From positions 2,554,207 to 2,618,206 of the forward strand of contig NZ_CP021416.1 of the NCBI RefSeq assembly GCF_002162315.1: DNA of 64,000 bases. The letters are read 5' to 3'. Below the pieces are notes generated by a model, which ran no database searches, was not told where the DNA came from, and was given only the letters and a program-made list of their open reading frames with translations. Made by a program: the position numbers and the translations under genes. This stretch comes from Sulfurospirillum diekertiae. GTDB lineage: Bacteria > Campylobacterota > Campylobacteria > Campylobacterales > Sulfurospirillaceae. Position 1 is the stretch's first letter. The number at the start of each line of letters is the position of its first letter. This document shows, piece by piece, positions 36,184 to 45,576 of this stretch.

Positions 36184-36877
36184 TATCGTTGTTGTGATTC
36201 CTACGTACAATAATCCTCTTACCATTGAGAAAGTGGCACAAGAGGTTTTAACACAAGGGTACGCTTTGATTGTTGTGGATGACGGCTCTAAGATCAACGT
36301 AGCTGACATCATTTTAAAACCGCATGAAAAACTCACGATTATCAGGCACCTAACCAACCAAGGTAAAGGCGCTGCCATCATGACTGGCGCTCACGAAGCT
36401 CAAAAACGTGGGTTTGACTACTTTATCAGCCTAGATGGCGATGGACAGCATTTAGCTTCTCAAATTGAAAAGATATGCAACGCCTGCGATGGTAAAGATC
36501 AGATCATCATTGGAGCACGTAATTTTGAGATCAATCATGTTCCCAATGGTTCTAAATTTGGCAGATGGTTTAGTAATTTTTGGGCATGTTGGGACACCGA
36601 ACAGAGTATTACCGACTCGCTTTCGGGTTTTAGACTTTACCCGACTTCCATACTCGACCTCATCATCAAAACCAAACGGTTTGACTGGGAGATGGAAGTG
36701 CTTGTCAAACACGCATGGAAAGGTCGCATCATCAAAGAAGTGAGCATTGAATGTTACTATCCCACACCCGAAGAGCGGGTGAGTCACTTTAAAAAGTTTT
36801 GGGATACCGCGGCGATTGTCATGGTGCATGTCAAACTTTTACCGTGGAAATTTTTTCTCAAGAAAAAGTACCAATGA
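36170..36877 (+). CDS. Family 2 glycosyltransferase
   Basis: A 235-residue cytoplasmic or membrane-peripheral GT2 enzyme: VVVIPTYNNPLTIEKV at the start, VVDDGS for nucleotide-sugar binding, and SLDGDGQH as the DxD-type metal motif. It resembles dolichyl-phosphate mannosyltransferase-like proteins. Such a gene is a standard part of aryl-polyene clusters and is thought to act on the lipid anchor. It overlaps both neighbours. Confidence 0.88.
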   Translation: MKKDDIVVVIPTYNNPLTIEKVAQEVLTQGYALIVVDDGSKINVADIILKPHEKLTIIRHLTNQGKGAAIMTGAHEAQKRGFDYFISLDGDGQHLASQIEKICNACDGKDQIIIGARNFEINHVPNGSKFGRWFSNFWACWDTEQSITDSLSGFRLYPTSILDLIIKTKRFDWEMEVLVKHAWKGRIIKEVSIECYYPTPEERVSHFKKFWDTAAIVMVHVKLLPWKFFLKKKYQ

Positions 36878-37740
36878 GTACAAAACAGCGAGGAAGCGGA
36901 TGGAGTATCAAACTCGTTTTTACCTTTTATAGGCTCTTTGGCTACACTTTTATTTATTACCTGATGTATCCTGTAACCTTTTTTTTATTTTTAGTCGCGG
37001 GCAATGTCAAAGAGGCGCTCAAAGACTACTACGCGCATATCAACCGACCGTTTAACAACAGAGTCTATTTTGAACACTTACGCCATTTTGCAATCACCAT
37101 GTGTGACCGTTTTGTCTCCAAAGTGAGCCCCCAAGATTATACGTTTGAAATAGCCAACAAAGAAGCCTTGATGAACCATCTTCATCAAGGTGGTATTTTG
37201 CTTTTATCGCATTTTGGCGGTTGGGCAAGTGCTGGTAACTGTTTTTCAGATCTTAAAATTAACATTGTCATGCAAGAATCACTCATCGCACCCATCAAGT
37301 GTATTGAAGACAATCTTGAAACCAAAAATCCACATCTCAACATCATCGATCTCTCCAAAGGCGGAGTGTATGTCACCATGAAAATTGCTTCAGCACTTCT
37401 CAATAACGAAATTGTAGCAATGATGGCTGATCGTGCAACGGAAGCCAAAAACAGAGAGTTTGTCACTTTCTTTGGCGAAAAAGCAGCATTCAATAAAAAC
37501 CCTTTTAGCATTGCGTACAAAACCGAAAAGCCGCTCATGGGCATCGCCTTTAGCTATCAAAAGCCCCAACATTACCGTATCGAATTTATTGAAATAGTCA
37601 TGAATAAAAACAACCATGCAGAAGTAGAGATACACAAAGCCATGCAAATTTATGCCGATTTCTTTGCATCGCATGTTCGTGCGTACCCTCATCAATGGTT
37701 CAATCTATACCCTTTTTGGAAAGAGGAAGTATCTTTATGA
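36874..37740 (+). CDS. LpxL-like acyltransferase of the polyene cluster
   Basis: A 288-residue inner-membrane protein with an N-terminal helix (VFTFYRLFGYTFIYYLMYPVTFFLFL) and a lysophospholipid/lipid A acyltransferase-like fold. The region around the expected HX4(D/E) catalytic motif reads LLSHFGGWASAGN: the histidine is present but the fifth position is Ala, not Asp or Glu. It may place the polyene or an acyl chain on a lipid anchor. ATG 36874 overlaps the previous stop (ATGA), which I prefer to the upstream ATG 36799. Confidence 0.8.
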   Translation: MSTKQRGSGWSIKLVFTFYRLFGYTFIYYLMYPVTFFLFLVAGNVKEALKDYYAHINRPFNNRVYFEHLRHFAITMCDRFVSKVSPQDYTFEIANKEALMNHLHQGGILLLSHFGGWASAGNCFSDLKINIVMQESLIAPIKCIEDNLETKNPHLNIIDLSKGGVYVTMKIASALLNNEIVAMMADRATEAKNREFVTFFGEKAAFNKNPFSIAYKTEKPLMGIAFSYQKPQHYRIEFIEIVMNKNNHAEVEIHKAMQIYADFFASHVRAYPHQWFNLYPFWKEEVSL

Positions 37741-38426
37741 AAAAAGTTTTAGTCACAGGAGCAACAGGTAGCCTTGGCGAAGCTATCGTGCGTTATTTTG
37801 CCAAAGAGGGGTACTTTGTGTACATCCACTACCATCGTCACAAAGAGAAAGCCTTAGCACTTCTTGAAGAGATCAAAAACGGTGAAATTATCCCGTTTGA
37901 CATCACGCAAAAAGAGGAAGTGAAAAAGGCGTTAGAATCTTTACATGTAAACGTCTTGGTAAACAATGCAGGCATCACCAAAGATAAACTTTTTTTCTTT
38001 ATGGAAGATGAGGCGTGGAGTGATGTTATGGATGTTAACCTTAACAGCCTTTTTTATGTCACCAAGCAAATTCTACCGAATATGATCAAAGAAAAAGCAG
38101 GCTCTATCGTCAATGTCTCCTCCATTTCTGGTCTCGTAGGAAATGCTGGACAAGTGAACTATTCAGCTGCAAAAGGTGGCATTATCGCTTTTACCAAAGC
38201 GCTTTGTGCAGAAGTTGCACGTTATAATATCAGAGTCAATGCCGTAGCGCCAGGTGTGATTGAGTCTGAGATGGTTCATGCTGTGGATAAGAACATCACC
38301 GATCTGATTCCCTGTAAACGGCTCGGTCGTCCTGAAGAGGTAGCAGAAGTCGTCTTCTTTTTAGGCGATAAAGCAACGTATGTGAATGGTGAAGTGATCA
38401 ATATTAGTGGGGGAATGGTACGGTAA
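37737..38426 (+). CDS. 3-oxoacyl-ACP reductase (FabG-like ketoreductase)
   Basis: A 229-residue short-chain dehydrogenase. The NADP-binding motif GATGSLGEAIVRYF is at residues ~8-21, the catalytic set is NNAGI, S in VSSISG and YSAAKGG, and the C-terminus has NAVAPGVIESEMV. It reduces beta-keto intermediates on ACP. It starts on the ATGA overlap with the acyltransferase, and ends on a TAATG with the next gene. This is the ketoreductase of the cluster, not the housekeeping FabG. Confidence 0.9.
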   Translation: MKKVLVTGATGSLGEAIVRYFAKEGYFVYIHYHRHKEKALALLEEIKNGEIIPFDITQKEEVKKALESLHVNVLVNNAGITKDKLFFFMEDEAWSDVMDVNLNSLFYVTKQILPNMIKEKAGSIVNVSSISGLVGNAGQVNYSAAKGGIIAFTKALCAEVARYNIRVNAVAPGVIESEMVHAVDKNITDLIPCKRLGRPEEVAEVVFFLGDKATYVNGEVINISGGMVR

Positions 38427-38959
38427 TGCATATACTTTTTTCGTTTTTATACGCACCCATCGTTGTGGTGCTTCTTGGTTATTTTGATATTAAAACAGTC
38501 TCTATAGGACTTTTTAGCTTTGGTGTACTTTGGCTTTTGAGTCAAAAAAAACGAGAGGTCAAAACCACAATTTTTCCTCTTTTTTACATGGCGGTAGCGC
38601 TAGGCGCCTATTTTTTAGATGACTTTTTAGTGCTCAAATTTCTACCCCTTTTGATTTCTTTGGCATTTATCTTTTTCTTGATTGCAAGTTATTTTGATAA
38701 CGATTCTATCATTTTGCACTTCGCACGCAAAATCCATAAACGAACTCTTAGCGCTGCAGAAGAAGCTTACGTCAACTGTTCAACGATTTTTTGGATAGTC
38801 CTTGCAAGTGTTAATATCCTTTTACACGTCAGCATATTACTGCTGAAAAATGACCACTACTGGATTATCTACTCTTCTTTTGGCTGGTATTTTGTTTTTA
38901 TTCTAGGTGGCATTGTGCAGTTCTTGCACCGTCATTTTATCTTCCTAAAACGGATGTGA
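38426..38959 (+). CDS. Membrane protein of the polyene cluster (COG4648-like)
   Basis: A 177-residue inner-membrane protein with about five hydrophobic segments (IVVVLLGYFDIKTVSIGLFSFGVLWLL, FLPLLISLAFIFFLI, FWIVLASVNILLHVSILLL, YFVFILGGIVQFL) and a conserved-looking soluble loop DNDSIILHFARKIHKRTLSAAEEAYVNCST. Similar predicted membrane proteins occur in aryl-polyene clusters. Its biochemical role is not known. Confidence 0.7.
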   Translation: MHILFSFLYAPIVVVLLGYFDIKTVSIGLFSFGVLWLLSQKKREVKTTIFPLFYMAVALGAYFLDDFLVLKFLPLLISLAFIFFLIASYFDNDSIILHFARKIHKRTLSAAEEAYVNCSTIFWIVLASVNILLHVSILLLKNDHYWIIYSSFGWYFVFILGGIVQFLHRHFIFLKRM

Positions 38960-38962
38960 TAC

Positions 38963-39445
38963 ATGAGAGTCATCGTTTTATGCTGTCTCTTTTTTCTTTC
39001 TCTTTTTGCCAATGACAGCGCTGCTTTTAAAGAGACACGCTATCTCTATGCGCTTGATAAAAATATCACCTTAGAGGGATACATCACTTTTGGCGAGCAA
39101 AACATTGTCATTGAATATGTCAAACCAGAACCTAAAGTCTTGACCTATTTTGAAGAAAAGCTCACCATTCAAGATGCTAAAGGCTATCAGGTGATTGATG
39201 CGCAAAGTATGCCTTCCATGAACTATTTTTTTATGATTATCAAAGCAGTTCATGATGAAAATACACTTTTGCTCAACTCCTTTTTTGAGGCAACCACACA
39301 AGGAGATGAGACCGTTTTAACCCCCAAAGGCGTAGCGGCGGAGGTACTTGAAGAAGTGCGTATTGTGCGGCATGAAAAGAAGCTTCACTCTTTACATGTA
39401 AAGATTAAAAACGGCGATAGGATCACCATTGAAGTCATGGACTAA
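38963..39445 (+). CDS. LolA-like periplasmic carrier of the polyene cluster
   Basis: A 160-residue secreted protein with a short signal (VIVLCCLFFLSLFA) and a LolA/DUF-type half-barrel pattern rich in beta strands (FKETRYLYALDKNITLEGYITF, GVAAEVLEEVRIVRHEKKLHSLHVKIK). Aryl-polyene clusters encode a LolA-like protein thought to carry the lipidated pigment across the periplasm. It overlaps the MMPL exporter gene by 17 bases. Confidence 0.75.
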   Translation: MRVIVLCCLFFLSLFANDSAAFKETRYLYALDKNITLEGYITFGEQNIVIEYVKPEPKVLTYFEEKLTIQDAKGYQVIDAQSMPSMNYFFMIIKAVHDENTLLLNSFFEATTQGDETVLTPKGVAAEVLEEVRIVRHEKKLHSLHVKIKNGDRITIEVMD

Positions 39446-41543
39446 AACCCTCAATCTTCTTTTATTTGCCATCGTTGGCACACTTTTTTTCGTTTACCAA
39501 AACTCGGTGCATGTCTCCACCAATTTACTCTCTTTTTTACCTGAAAGTAAGGGCAAAGAAGCACTTGAAATCTATTCCCATTTCAAAAATTCTAAGGAAA
39601 TCTTGATCGCTTCGGAAGGGTTTGATAAAGAGTCTCTCTCTCACATAAAAACCATCGAAGAGAAACTGCTAGCATCCCATCTTTTGAAGCTAGAAAGTGC
39701 CATTGTCCCCAATGCAACACTTATAGAATACACCAAAAAGAACGCTTTTTATCTGAAAAATCTGAATAAAGACGACCAACCAAACATTCACGAAAAGCTC
39801 AAAACTCTTTATGAAAGAATGGTGAATAATCCCTACTATACTGTAATAGACGCCAATGATCCACTGGGGTATTTTACCCCCAAAGAGAAACCTATTGCCA
39901 TGAGTATTCGTGATGGTCACTTAGCCTTAGGTGACTTTGGATATTTTAGTGTTTTTAGCATCAAAGACACCTCCAATACCATTGAGAGTTATAAAGCGGT
40001 TTACGATCTTGTGCATCAAGAACTCAAGGGCATGCAAACGATTCGTGTCTTTAGCCCAACATTTTATTTTGTGGAAAACTCGCAAAAAATTCAAAATGAT
40101 GTCAATTTTTTGATTGCTCTTTCTACCCTTTTACTTCTGATTCTCTATGTTTTTATCATTCGAAATATTTACCTTCTCATCAACACCATCGTGACGCTTG
40201 CCACCTCAACACTGCTTTCGTTTTTGCTCATTGGTATGATTTGGAGTGAAGTCTCTGTCTTTGTTTTAGCCTTTGGAAATGCCATTGGCGCACTCGCGAT
40301 TGATTACATGTTTCTCTACTACTTTTACGGTCATTATGAGCATAAAAAAGGCTTTAATACTTCCGCTTTTTATGGCTTTTTGACCACCTTTGGCGGGTTT
40401 ATGGTCTTTTCGTGGATCAATTTTCCACTCATCCAACAAGTGTGTGTGTTTGCGATGTTCTCACTGGTCTTCTCTTATCTTCAATTTGTTTTTCTCTTTC
40501 CACTTATTGGGTTTAAAAAAGCACACCCTTTTGCCAATTTCACATTTTCACTTCCACTGCCTTACCGCGCCATCGCCTTACTCTCTTTGCTAGCCATCGC
40601 GGTTTCGGTCTATTTTTTGCAGGTCGATACCGACATCAAAAAACTGGACTACCAAAATACAGCTCTGATGAAAGAGGAGAAATTCTTTAAAGACGCGGCT
40701 AAAAAAGAGGGCTATACCCCAATTTTGATCGAAGCCAACTCGATTGATGCGCTTATAGCGCATAGTAATACCATCAAAAATCGTTTTAAAAATGCCACCG
40801 TACCGCTCTCATACTTTTTCGATAGAGCCTTTTACGAAGCGCGAAAACAAGAGCTTGAAGCTTTACATGTAAAAGAGAAAAAAACACTTATCGAAGAGGA
40901 AGCCACTAAGATTGGTTTTCGTGAAGGCTTCTTTAAAAATGCCTATAACGATCAGCTTTTATCTCCAAGTTACCCAAATCTTGAGCTCGAAACGCTTAAT
41001 GCGATGGGGTTTGATGTCGTACAGAAAGATGGTCACTACTTCACTTATGCACTTGTTAAAAACAGCGAGCGAGGTTTATTGGAAAAATTTGATTTTGCTT
41101 ATGCTATTGATGCGAAAGGAATGTTTCTGGTTGCGCTTCAAAAAATTATGCATCAATTGCTTCTTAGTGGGGCATTGAGTGTTGCTTTTAACGCCTTCAT
41201 CCTTTTTGCTGTTTGCCGCAAAACATTGGCACTGAGTTCGAGTTATGTTTTACTTCCATCCGCTCTTATTTTAACGCTTTTAGGGCTTCATTTTACGATT
41301 ATTCATCTCTTTATGCTGTTTATTGTGATCTCTTTTGGAATTGACTATGGTATTTATATGGGAAAGAGTAACCATCTTGAAAGCGAAACAAAGAGTACGA
41401 TTGTAGCCTCTCTTATCAGCGCTTTTGCTGGCTTTGGCGTTTTAGTCTTTAGCGACATCGGGGCACTTCATTATATGGGTCTTGTTTCGTGCATTGGGAT
41501 AGGGGCTATTTTAATTTTACTGATGGGGAGAAGAAGCCATTGA
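39429..41543 (+). CDS. MMPL/RND-type exporter of the polyene cluster
   Basis: A 704-residue inner-membrane protein with two repeats, each of one helix, a large periplasmic loop and five helices (first set ~215-375, second ~575-700). This is the RND/MMPL layout of predicted lipid exporters. Helix motifs include GNAIGALAIDYMFLYYFYGHYEHKKG and SFGIDYGIYMGKSNH, with acidic residues suited to proton relay. It starts at TTG 39429 inside the LolA gene. It likely moves the acylated polyene out of the inner membrane. Confidence 0.85.
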   Translation: MKSWTKTLNLLLFAIVGTLFFVYQNSVHVSTNLLSFLPESKGKEALEIYSHFKNSKEILIASEGFDKESLSHIKTIEEKLLASHLLKLESAIVPNATLIEYTKKNAFYLKNLNKDDQPNIHEKLKTLYERMVNNPYYTVIDANDPLGYFTPKEKPIAMSIRDGHLALGDFGYFSVFSIKDTSNTIESYKAVYDLVHQELKGMQTIRVFSPTFYFVENSQKIQNDVNFLIALSTLLLLILYVFIIRNIYLLINTIVTLATSTLLSFLLIGMIWSEVSVFVLAFGNAIGALAIDYMFLYYFYGHYEHKKGFNTSAFYGFLTTFGGFMVFSWINFPLIQQVCVFAMFSLVFSYLQFVFLFPLIGFKKAHPFANFTFSLPLPYRAIALLSLLAIAVSVYFLQVDTDIKKLDYQNTALMKEEKFFKDAAKKEGYTPILIEANSIDALIAHSNTIKNRFKNATVPLSYFFDRAFYEARKQELEALHVKEKKTLIEEEATKIGFREGFFKNAYNDQLLSPSYPNLELETLNAMGFDVVQKDGHYFTYALVKNSERGLLEKFDFAYAIDAKGMFLVALQKIMHQLLLSGALSVAFNAFILFAVCRKTLALSSSYVLLPSALILTLLGLHFTIIHLFMLFIVISFGIDYGIYMGKSNHLESETKSTIVASLISAFAGFGVLVFSDIGALHYMGLVSCIGIGAILILLMGRRSH

Positions 41544-42721
41544 AAGTCATTCTAAAAAACGATGATGGCAGTGAAAACGTCTATGAAAGCGCACACCTCA
41601 TCGACCGGGCGCTTAAAAATCAAACACTTCTTATCCCTTCCAAAACCAAAGAAGAGAATGCCTTAGAGATTTTAAGAGCCTATCTTTCAGGCGCAAAGCC
41701 TATTTTGTATGATCAAGAAAATCTCTCTTTAAAAGAAAAAATCGAGTCTTTGGGCACTGAAATATTCAAAGAGATCGACTTTGCCGCCATGTTTTTTACC
41801 TCAGGCAGTACGGGATTTCCAACGGGTGCCTTTAAAAGCAGAGAGAACATTGAAACCGATATGGAAGCCTTGCTGTTAGAATTTGGGAATTTCAAGATTC
41901 AAACAGTGGTTGCAACCGTGCCATTCATTCATATCTACGGTTTTTTAGCCGCCCTTTTACTGCCACTCAAACTGGATGTGGATTTACTCTTTAAAGAGCA
42001 TTTTTTGCCGCACGATCTACTTGAATATGCAAAGCCTCACCATCTTGTCGTGACCACACCCCTTTACATCAAATCACTGCTCAGACTGGATGAAGTAAAA
42101 GATTTGAGCGAGACGATATTTATTAGTTCCACAGGTCCTCTGCCCACCGAAATCGCCAAAGAATTTACGGACAAATTCAACACCACACTCATTCAACTCT
42201 TTGGCTCAACCGAATGTGGAAGCATCGCTTTTAAAAAACAAGACGATACCTTTTGGAGCCCTTTCCACGGAGTAGAGACATCGCTCAATACCGAAGGACT
42301 TTTACATGTAAAATCCCCCTTTATCTCAAAAACGCTATGGCAAGAGGGCTTGGTACAAACAGCTGGGGAAATTCAGAGCTTTGATTATGCGATTCTTGAA
42401 AACGGGAAGTTTCAACTGATAGGACGAAGCAGTAACATTGTCAAAATTGCAGGAAAACGTTATGCTACAGCACAAATCGAAGAAATTTTAGAAGCACAAG
42501 AAGGTATCTCGAAAGCACTCGTGCATGTCAAACATAACAATGCGGAACTGAAAGATGAGATGGTGGTAATTTTCTTAGAAACCACTCAGCCTATCACACA
42601 AAAAGCAGTCAAAAGTACGCTTAAGCACCGTATTGGAAAGATCAATTTACCTATCGAATTACACATCGTGGATAAAATCTCTACCACGCTGATGGGGAAA
42701 AAATGTATGCCATTAGTCTAA
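41540..42721 (+). CDS. AMP-dependent acyl/aroyl-ACP ligase
   Basis: A 393-residue adenylate-forming enzyme, shorter than typical acyl-CoA synthetases (~500). The ATP-binding P-loop is FFTSGSTGFPTGAFKS near residue 93; later motifs are LFGSTECGSIAF and the C-terminal hinge LIGRSSNIVKIAGKR. In aryl-polyene clusters this enzyme activates the aromatic starter acid and loads it on ACP. It starts at TTG 41540 overlapping the MMPL stop, with GGGGAGAAG as ribosome site. Confidence 0.85.
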   Translation: MKVILKNDDGSENVYESAHLIDRALKNQTLLIPSKTKEENALEILRAYLSGAKPILYDQENLSLKEKIESLGTEIFKEIDFAAMFFTSGSTGFPTGAFKSRENIETDMEALLLEFGNFKIQTVVATVPFIHIYGFLAALLLPLKLDVDLLFKEHFLPHDLLEYAKPHHLVVTTPLYIKSLLRLDEVKDLSETIFISSTGPLPTEIAKEFTDKFNTTLIQLFGSTECGSIAFKKQDDTFWSPFHGVETSLNTEGLLHVKSPFISKTLWQEGLVQTAGEIQSFDYAILENGKFQLIGRSSNIVKIAGKRYATAQIEEILEAQEGISKALVHVKHNNAELKDEMVVIFLETTQPITQKAVKSTLKHRIGKINLPIELHIVDKISTTLMGKKCMPLV

Positions 42722-42722
42722 A

Positions 42723-42750
42723 AGGATGGCAGAGCGTGCCATCCTCTTTG
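42723..42750. terminator. Terminator between converging polyene-cluster genes
   Basis: AGGATGGC (42723-42730) pairs with GCCATCCT (42738-42745), followed by CTTTG on the + strand. It sits between the ligase gene and the opposing lipoprotein gene. Confidence 0.65.
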
Positions 42751-42755
42751 ATGCA

Positions 42756-43154
42756 TTAGAGCAAGCTAAGTTGTACTTGAATGGCCTTGTTAAGGTTTTG
42801 AATCCATCCGTTGTAGTTACTATGAATCGTATTGTTTTCCGCGTTATAATCTAAATTAATACTACTTTCGTAGTTAATACTGTACTCTTGTGTATTGTAC
42901 GTAATCGCAACCACTGCAGTATGCGTCCTTAAAACAAGCGTACCTTTGAGCAAACCCTCTTTCTCTTTTTTGATGATCCAGCCAAGTCCTCCGCCCGCAC
43001 GGATAATGGCTTTTTCAACATCAGACATGCTGGCTTTTTTATCAGCAGTCACAGCAATGGCATTATTGTTGACATTGTAAACGGGTGGCGTTCCACACCC
43101 CAAAAAAGTGACACTTAAGACAAAGGCGATCGTTAACATCAGAAGCTTTTTCAT
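42756..43154 (-). CDS. Hypothetical lipoprotein
   Basis: A 132-residue lipoprotein: signal peptide MKKLLMLTIAFVLSVTFLGCG with a lipobox ending in Cys. The mature part has SMSDVEKAIIRAGGGLGWIIKKEKEGLLKGTLVLRTH and a Tyr/Asn-rich end (YNAENNTIHSNYNGWIQNLNKAI). The pattern looks like a compact alpha/beta domain seen in other small proteobacterial lipoproteins; no function is known. ATG 43154 follows AAAGG at six bases. It sits inside the polyene cluster on the strand of the ACP operon. Confidence 0.75.
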   Translation of the reverse strand: MKKLLMLTIAFVLSVTFLGCGTPPVYNVNNNAIAVTADKKASMSDVEKAIIRAGGGLGWIIKKEKEGLLKGTLVLRTHTAVVAITYNTQEYSINYESSINLDYNAENNTIHSNYNGWIQNLNKAIQVQLSLL

Positions 43155-43252
43155 TACCATCCTTTAGAAAAATTTAAATTCATTCTATTGACATTCAGAT
43201 TAAATTTTACTGAGTTTGTAGTATTTAAAAGCCTAAAATAGGCACTTATCAC

Positions 43253-44576
43253 TTAATGTAGCCCTAAAATTTCTTTTCCGTGAATCAGTTTGTTGTTGAT
43301 TTGACACAACGAATAAAATACCATCGAGGTCGAGAGCGCTTCAATAGGTTTTCCAAAGGTATCCATCGTAATGCCCAAGAGATGAAGTTTGGTATTTTGC
43401 AATTTTATTCTGCCCGAAATATCACTCGCAACAATAAAAACTTTAGCATTTTGAGCCGATAGTACCACCGATTTTGTACTTTTAATGGTACTGTTGATAA
43501 TCTTTACATCCGAATTTATAATGGCCAACTCCTCAACCACCGCATCTTTAATGATAATTTTTTGAGAATTAATGATGCTCATATTTCCAATTCTTCCCGT
43601 ATAAACTCTACCATCAATATCTCTGATAGTGGCACTGTAGTTGGGAGCATTGAGCGGCACAGTAGGTCGCACAATCCCATCTTGATTTACAAGATGTGCT
43701 TCAAGAAGATTTAAAAAGGTTTCTTCATGACTGACCATAGGAACATGCCCCGTATGTGGCAGTATTTTCAAAGAGGCATTGGGCATTAGTTTATGCAGCA
43801 CATACCCCGTTTCCACAGGTGCAATTGTGTCTGTTTCACCCCAAATAATCGTCGTTCTTGCATTAATTTTTTGAGGAATTCCGTTAAAATTTTCCTCGAC
43901 CAACGCAACGGCGGCAATGCTATAAGGACTTCCTCCAAGAATAGTGGCTCGCAAATCTTCACTGGAAAGAACCACTTCCATATCTAAAGACATTTTACGA
44001 TCAATTTTCTCCGCAATTTTGTCGATAAATGAGGTTACTTTTTGCGTTTGAAGACCTTGGATCAGACCATTTTGCTCATCAAAAAAAGCATTGACACCAT
44101 TTTGCACTAAAAAGTTATTGTACTCAGAGCGATGCAGTATACCCGCCGCATCTACAAGCACTAAACTCTCCACATCGGAAGGATACATACTGGTATATTT
44201 CAGCGCTATCGCTCCACCCATCGAGTGCCCCACCAAGTGAAACGGCTTTTTCACATATGTTTGAGTGATATAGTGAATAAACTTGGCATAATTGAGTGGA
44301 GAATAAAGCTCATTGGATTTACTGGATTGTCCAAATCCTGGAAGGTCAAATGTCACCACAAAGTAGTCATCTTTTAACCGTTCAATACTGCTTTCCCAAA
44401 TGGTAGAAGCCTCATCACCCAATCCATGCACTAAAACGACTGCTGGATTGTCAGGATTACCGACGGTTTGCATGTACACAGAGGCGTTAAAAACAGGCTC
44501 GGTAATAAACGTCCCCGCTAGTTCTTCCGCATGAAGTCCTAAAAAAAAAGACCCACATCAACACAAAAATTTTCAT
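43253..44576 (-). pseudogene. Secreted alpha/beta hydrolase with C-terminal beta-rich domain, frameshifted in a T9 tract
   Basis: The start ATG 44576 overlaps the previous stop (ATGA) and gives a signal peptide beginning MKIFVLMWV. A run of nine T (44541-44549) shifts the frame; with eight T it continues FFLGLHAEELAGTFITEPV into the long open frame. That frame holds an alpha/beta hydrolase (VVLVHGLGDEAS, nucleophile GHSMGGAIAL, acid in WGETDTIAP, His in GHVPM) and then ~130 residues of short repeated strands (IIKDAVVEELAIINSDVKII), suggestive of a beta-helix-like fold. It may process the polyene or its lipid. An internal ATG at 44479 would lack the signal peptide. Confidence 0.75.
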
Positions 44577-44935
44577 ATACCACGCTCTCCAAGCACAAGC
44601 ATCAACGTTCCACTGGCACATATCTCACTACCCTCTTTTTCAAACACCTCAAAGTAAAATTCGCTCGAATTGCCAAGCGACGTACGCGTTTCAATGATGA
44701 TGATACATGTTAAGCTTTGCACCTTTACATGTAAAGAGACATCTTTGATTAAAACCAAAAAACCATTTCGTGGTGTATCCGTCTTAGAAAAGGCTGAGGA
44801 GGCTTGAGCAGCAGCTTCTGTGAACATTGGAAGCGTTGGTAAACATGGAAATTCACACAGCACTGTGGCTTGTTTTGCTTTACATGTAAGCAGCTTTTTG
44901 ACAAAACGAATGGGTGGAAGATGGGGTAAATTCAT
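44573..44935 (-). CDS. Hotdog-fold dehydratase (ApeP-like)
   Basis: A 120-residue protein whose opening LPHLPPIRFVKKLL resembles the start of ApeP-type 3-hydroxyacyl-ACP dehydratases, followed by a hotdog-like helix TEAAAQASSAF and long strands. It would be the second dehydratase of the polyene pathway. Overlaps both neighbours by four bases. It contains two TTACATGTAA copies (44725, 44880), read as LHVK and LTCK. Confidence 0.7.
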   Translation of the reverse strand: MNLPHLPPIRFVKKLLTCKAKQATVLCEFPCLPTLPMFTEAAAQASSAFSKTDTPRNGFLVLIKDVSLHVKVQSLTCIIIIETRTSLGNSSEFYFEVFEKEGSEICASGTLMLVLGERGI

Positions 44936-45576
44936 AGGTTCACTTCGATAATGGAGGATTCTAATTGTGATGCATTTTGCGCTACATGTAACATCTCACT
45001 AATGGAGTTTGGTACACCTTTTAGCTCACTTTTTTGGAGCTTTAAAGTCGCCTCTCTTTCCGTCACACGCACAACTAATGCCACCCCGCTTTCAAGGTAA
45101 TCAATACAATGATTGACCTGTTCGATACCCGCAATATCCAACGTTTCAAAGCATAAAAGAAGCAGTGTATCGCCATCCAATGCTTTCAGCGCTCCTGCTT
45201 TAAGAACATTAAGGGAGGTTTTATCACCACTGGAGAGTGTCAAAATTTCATTCTGGTTGTGGTACAAAATAGAAAGGTATGAAACAGCCGTATTGTAAAC
45301 CGAATTTTGAAAATCGGTGGGACTAAGTGGCTCTTCCTTGTCAATCGCATTCAAGATATTTGCTGTCGTTTCAAGCTCGCCAAACGCGCTTCCACACAGA
45401 ATACGTCCCCCTTCAAAATGCTCCACGTGGCTTAACAGTTCGACACAAATTTTCGCCGCTTTGGTCAGACGACGGCGCGTCATCATGTGAGGCACAAGCT
45501 CTTTGATGTGAGCCAGCTCAATGCTTTTAACACCCAGAAGATAGGCACTGCTTAAAATCTCTAAATTGACTCTCAT
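44932..45576 (-). CDS. Beta-ketoacyl-synthase-like chain-length-factor homologue (ApeC-like)
   Basis: A 214-residue protein matching the short ketosynthase N-terminal-like family (HMMTRRRLTKAAKICVELLSH, LCGSAFGELETTANILNAI, SPTDFQNSVYNTAVSYLSI). The place of the catalytic Cys is taken by a non-Cys residue in NTAVSYLSI, as in chain-length factors. In aryl-polyene systems such a protein pairs with the ketosynthase. Coupled by four-base overlaps to the ketosynthase and dehydratase genes. Confidence 0.78.
   Translation of the reverse strand: MRVNLEILSSAYLLGVKSIELAHIKELVPHMMTRRRLTKAAKICVELLSHVEHFEGGRILCGSAFGELETTANILNAIDKEEPLSPTDFQNSVYNTAVSYLSILYHNQNEILTLSSGDKTSLNVLKAGALKALDGDTLLLLCFETLDIAGIEQVNHCIDYLESGVALVVRVTEREATLKLQKSELKGVPNSISEMLHVAQNASQLESSIIEVNL

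Noticed and set aside
36799-36873. Longer N-terminus for the polyene acyltransferase
   Set aside because: It would overlap the glycosyltransferase by 79 bases; ATG 36874 gives the usual ATGA overlap and a sensible membrane-anchor start.
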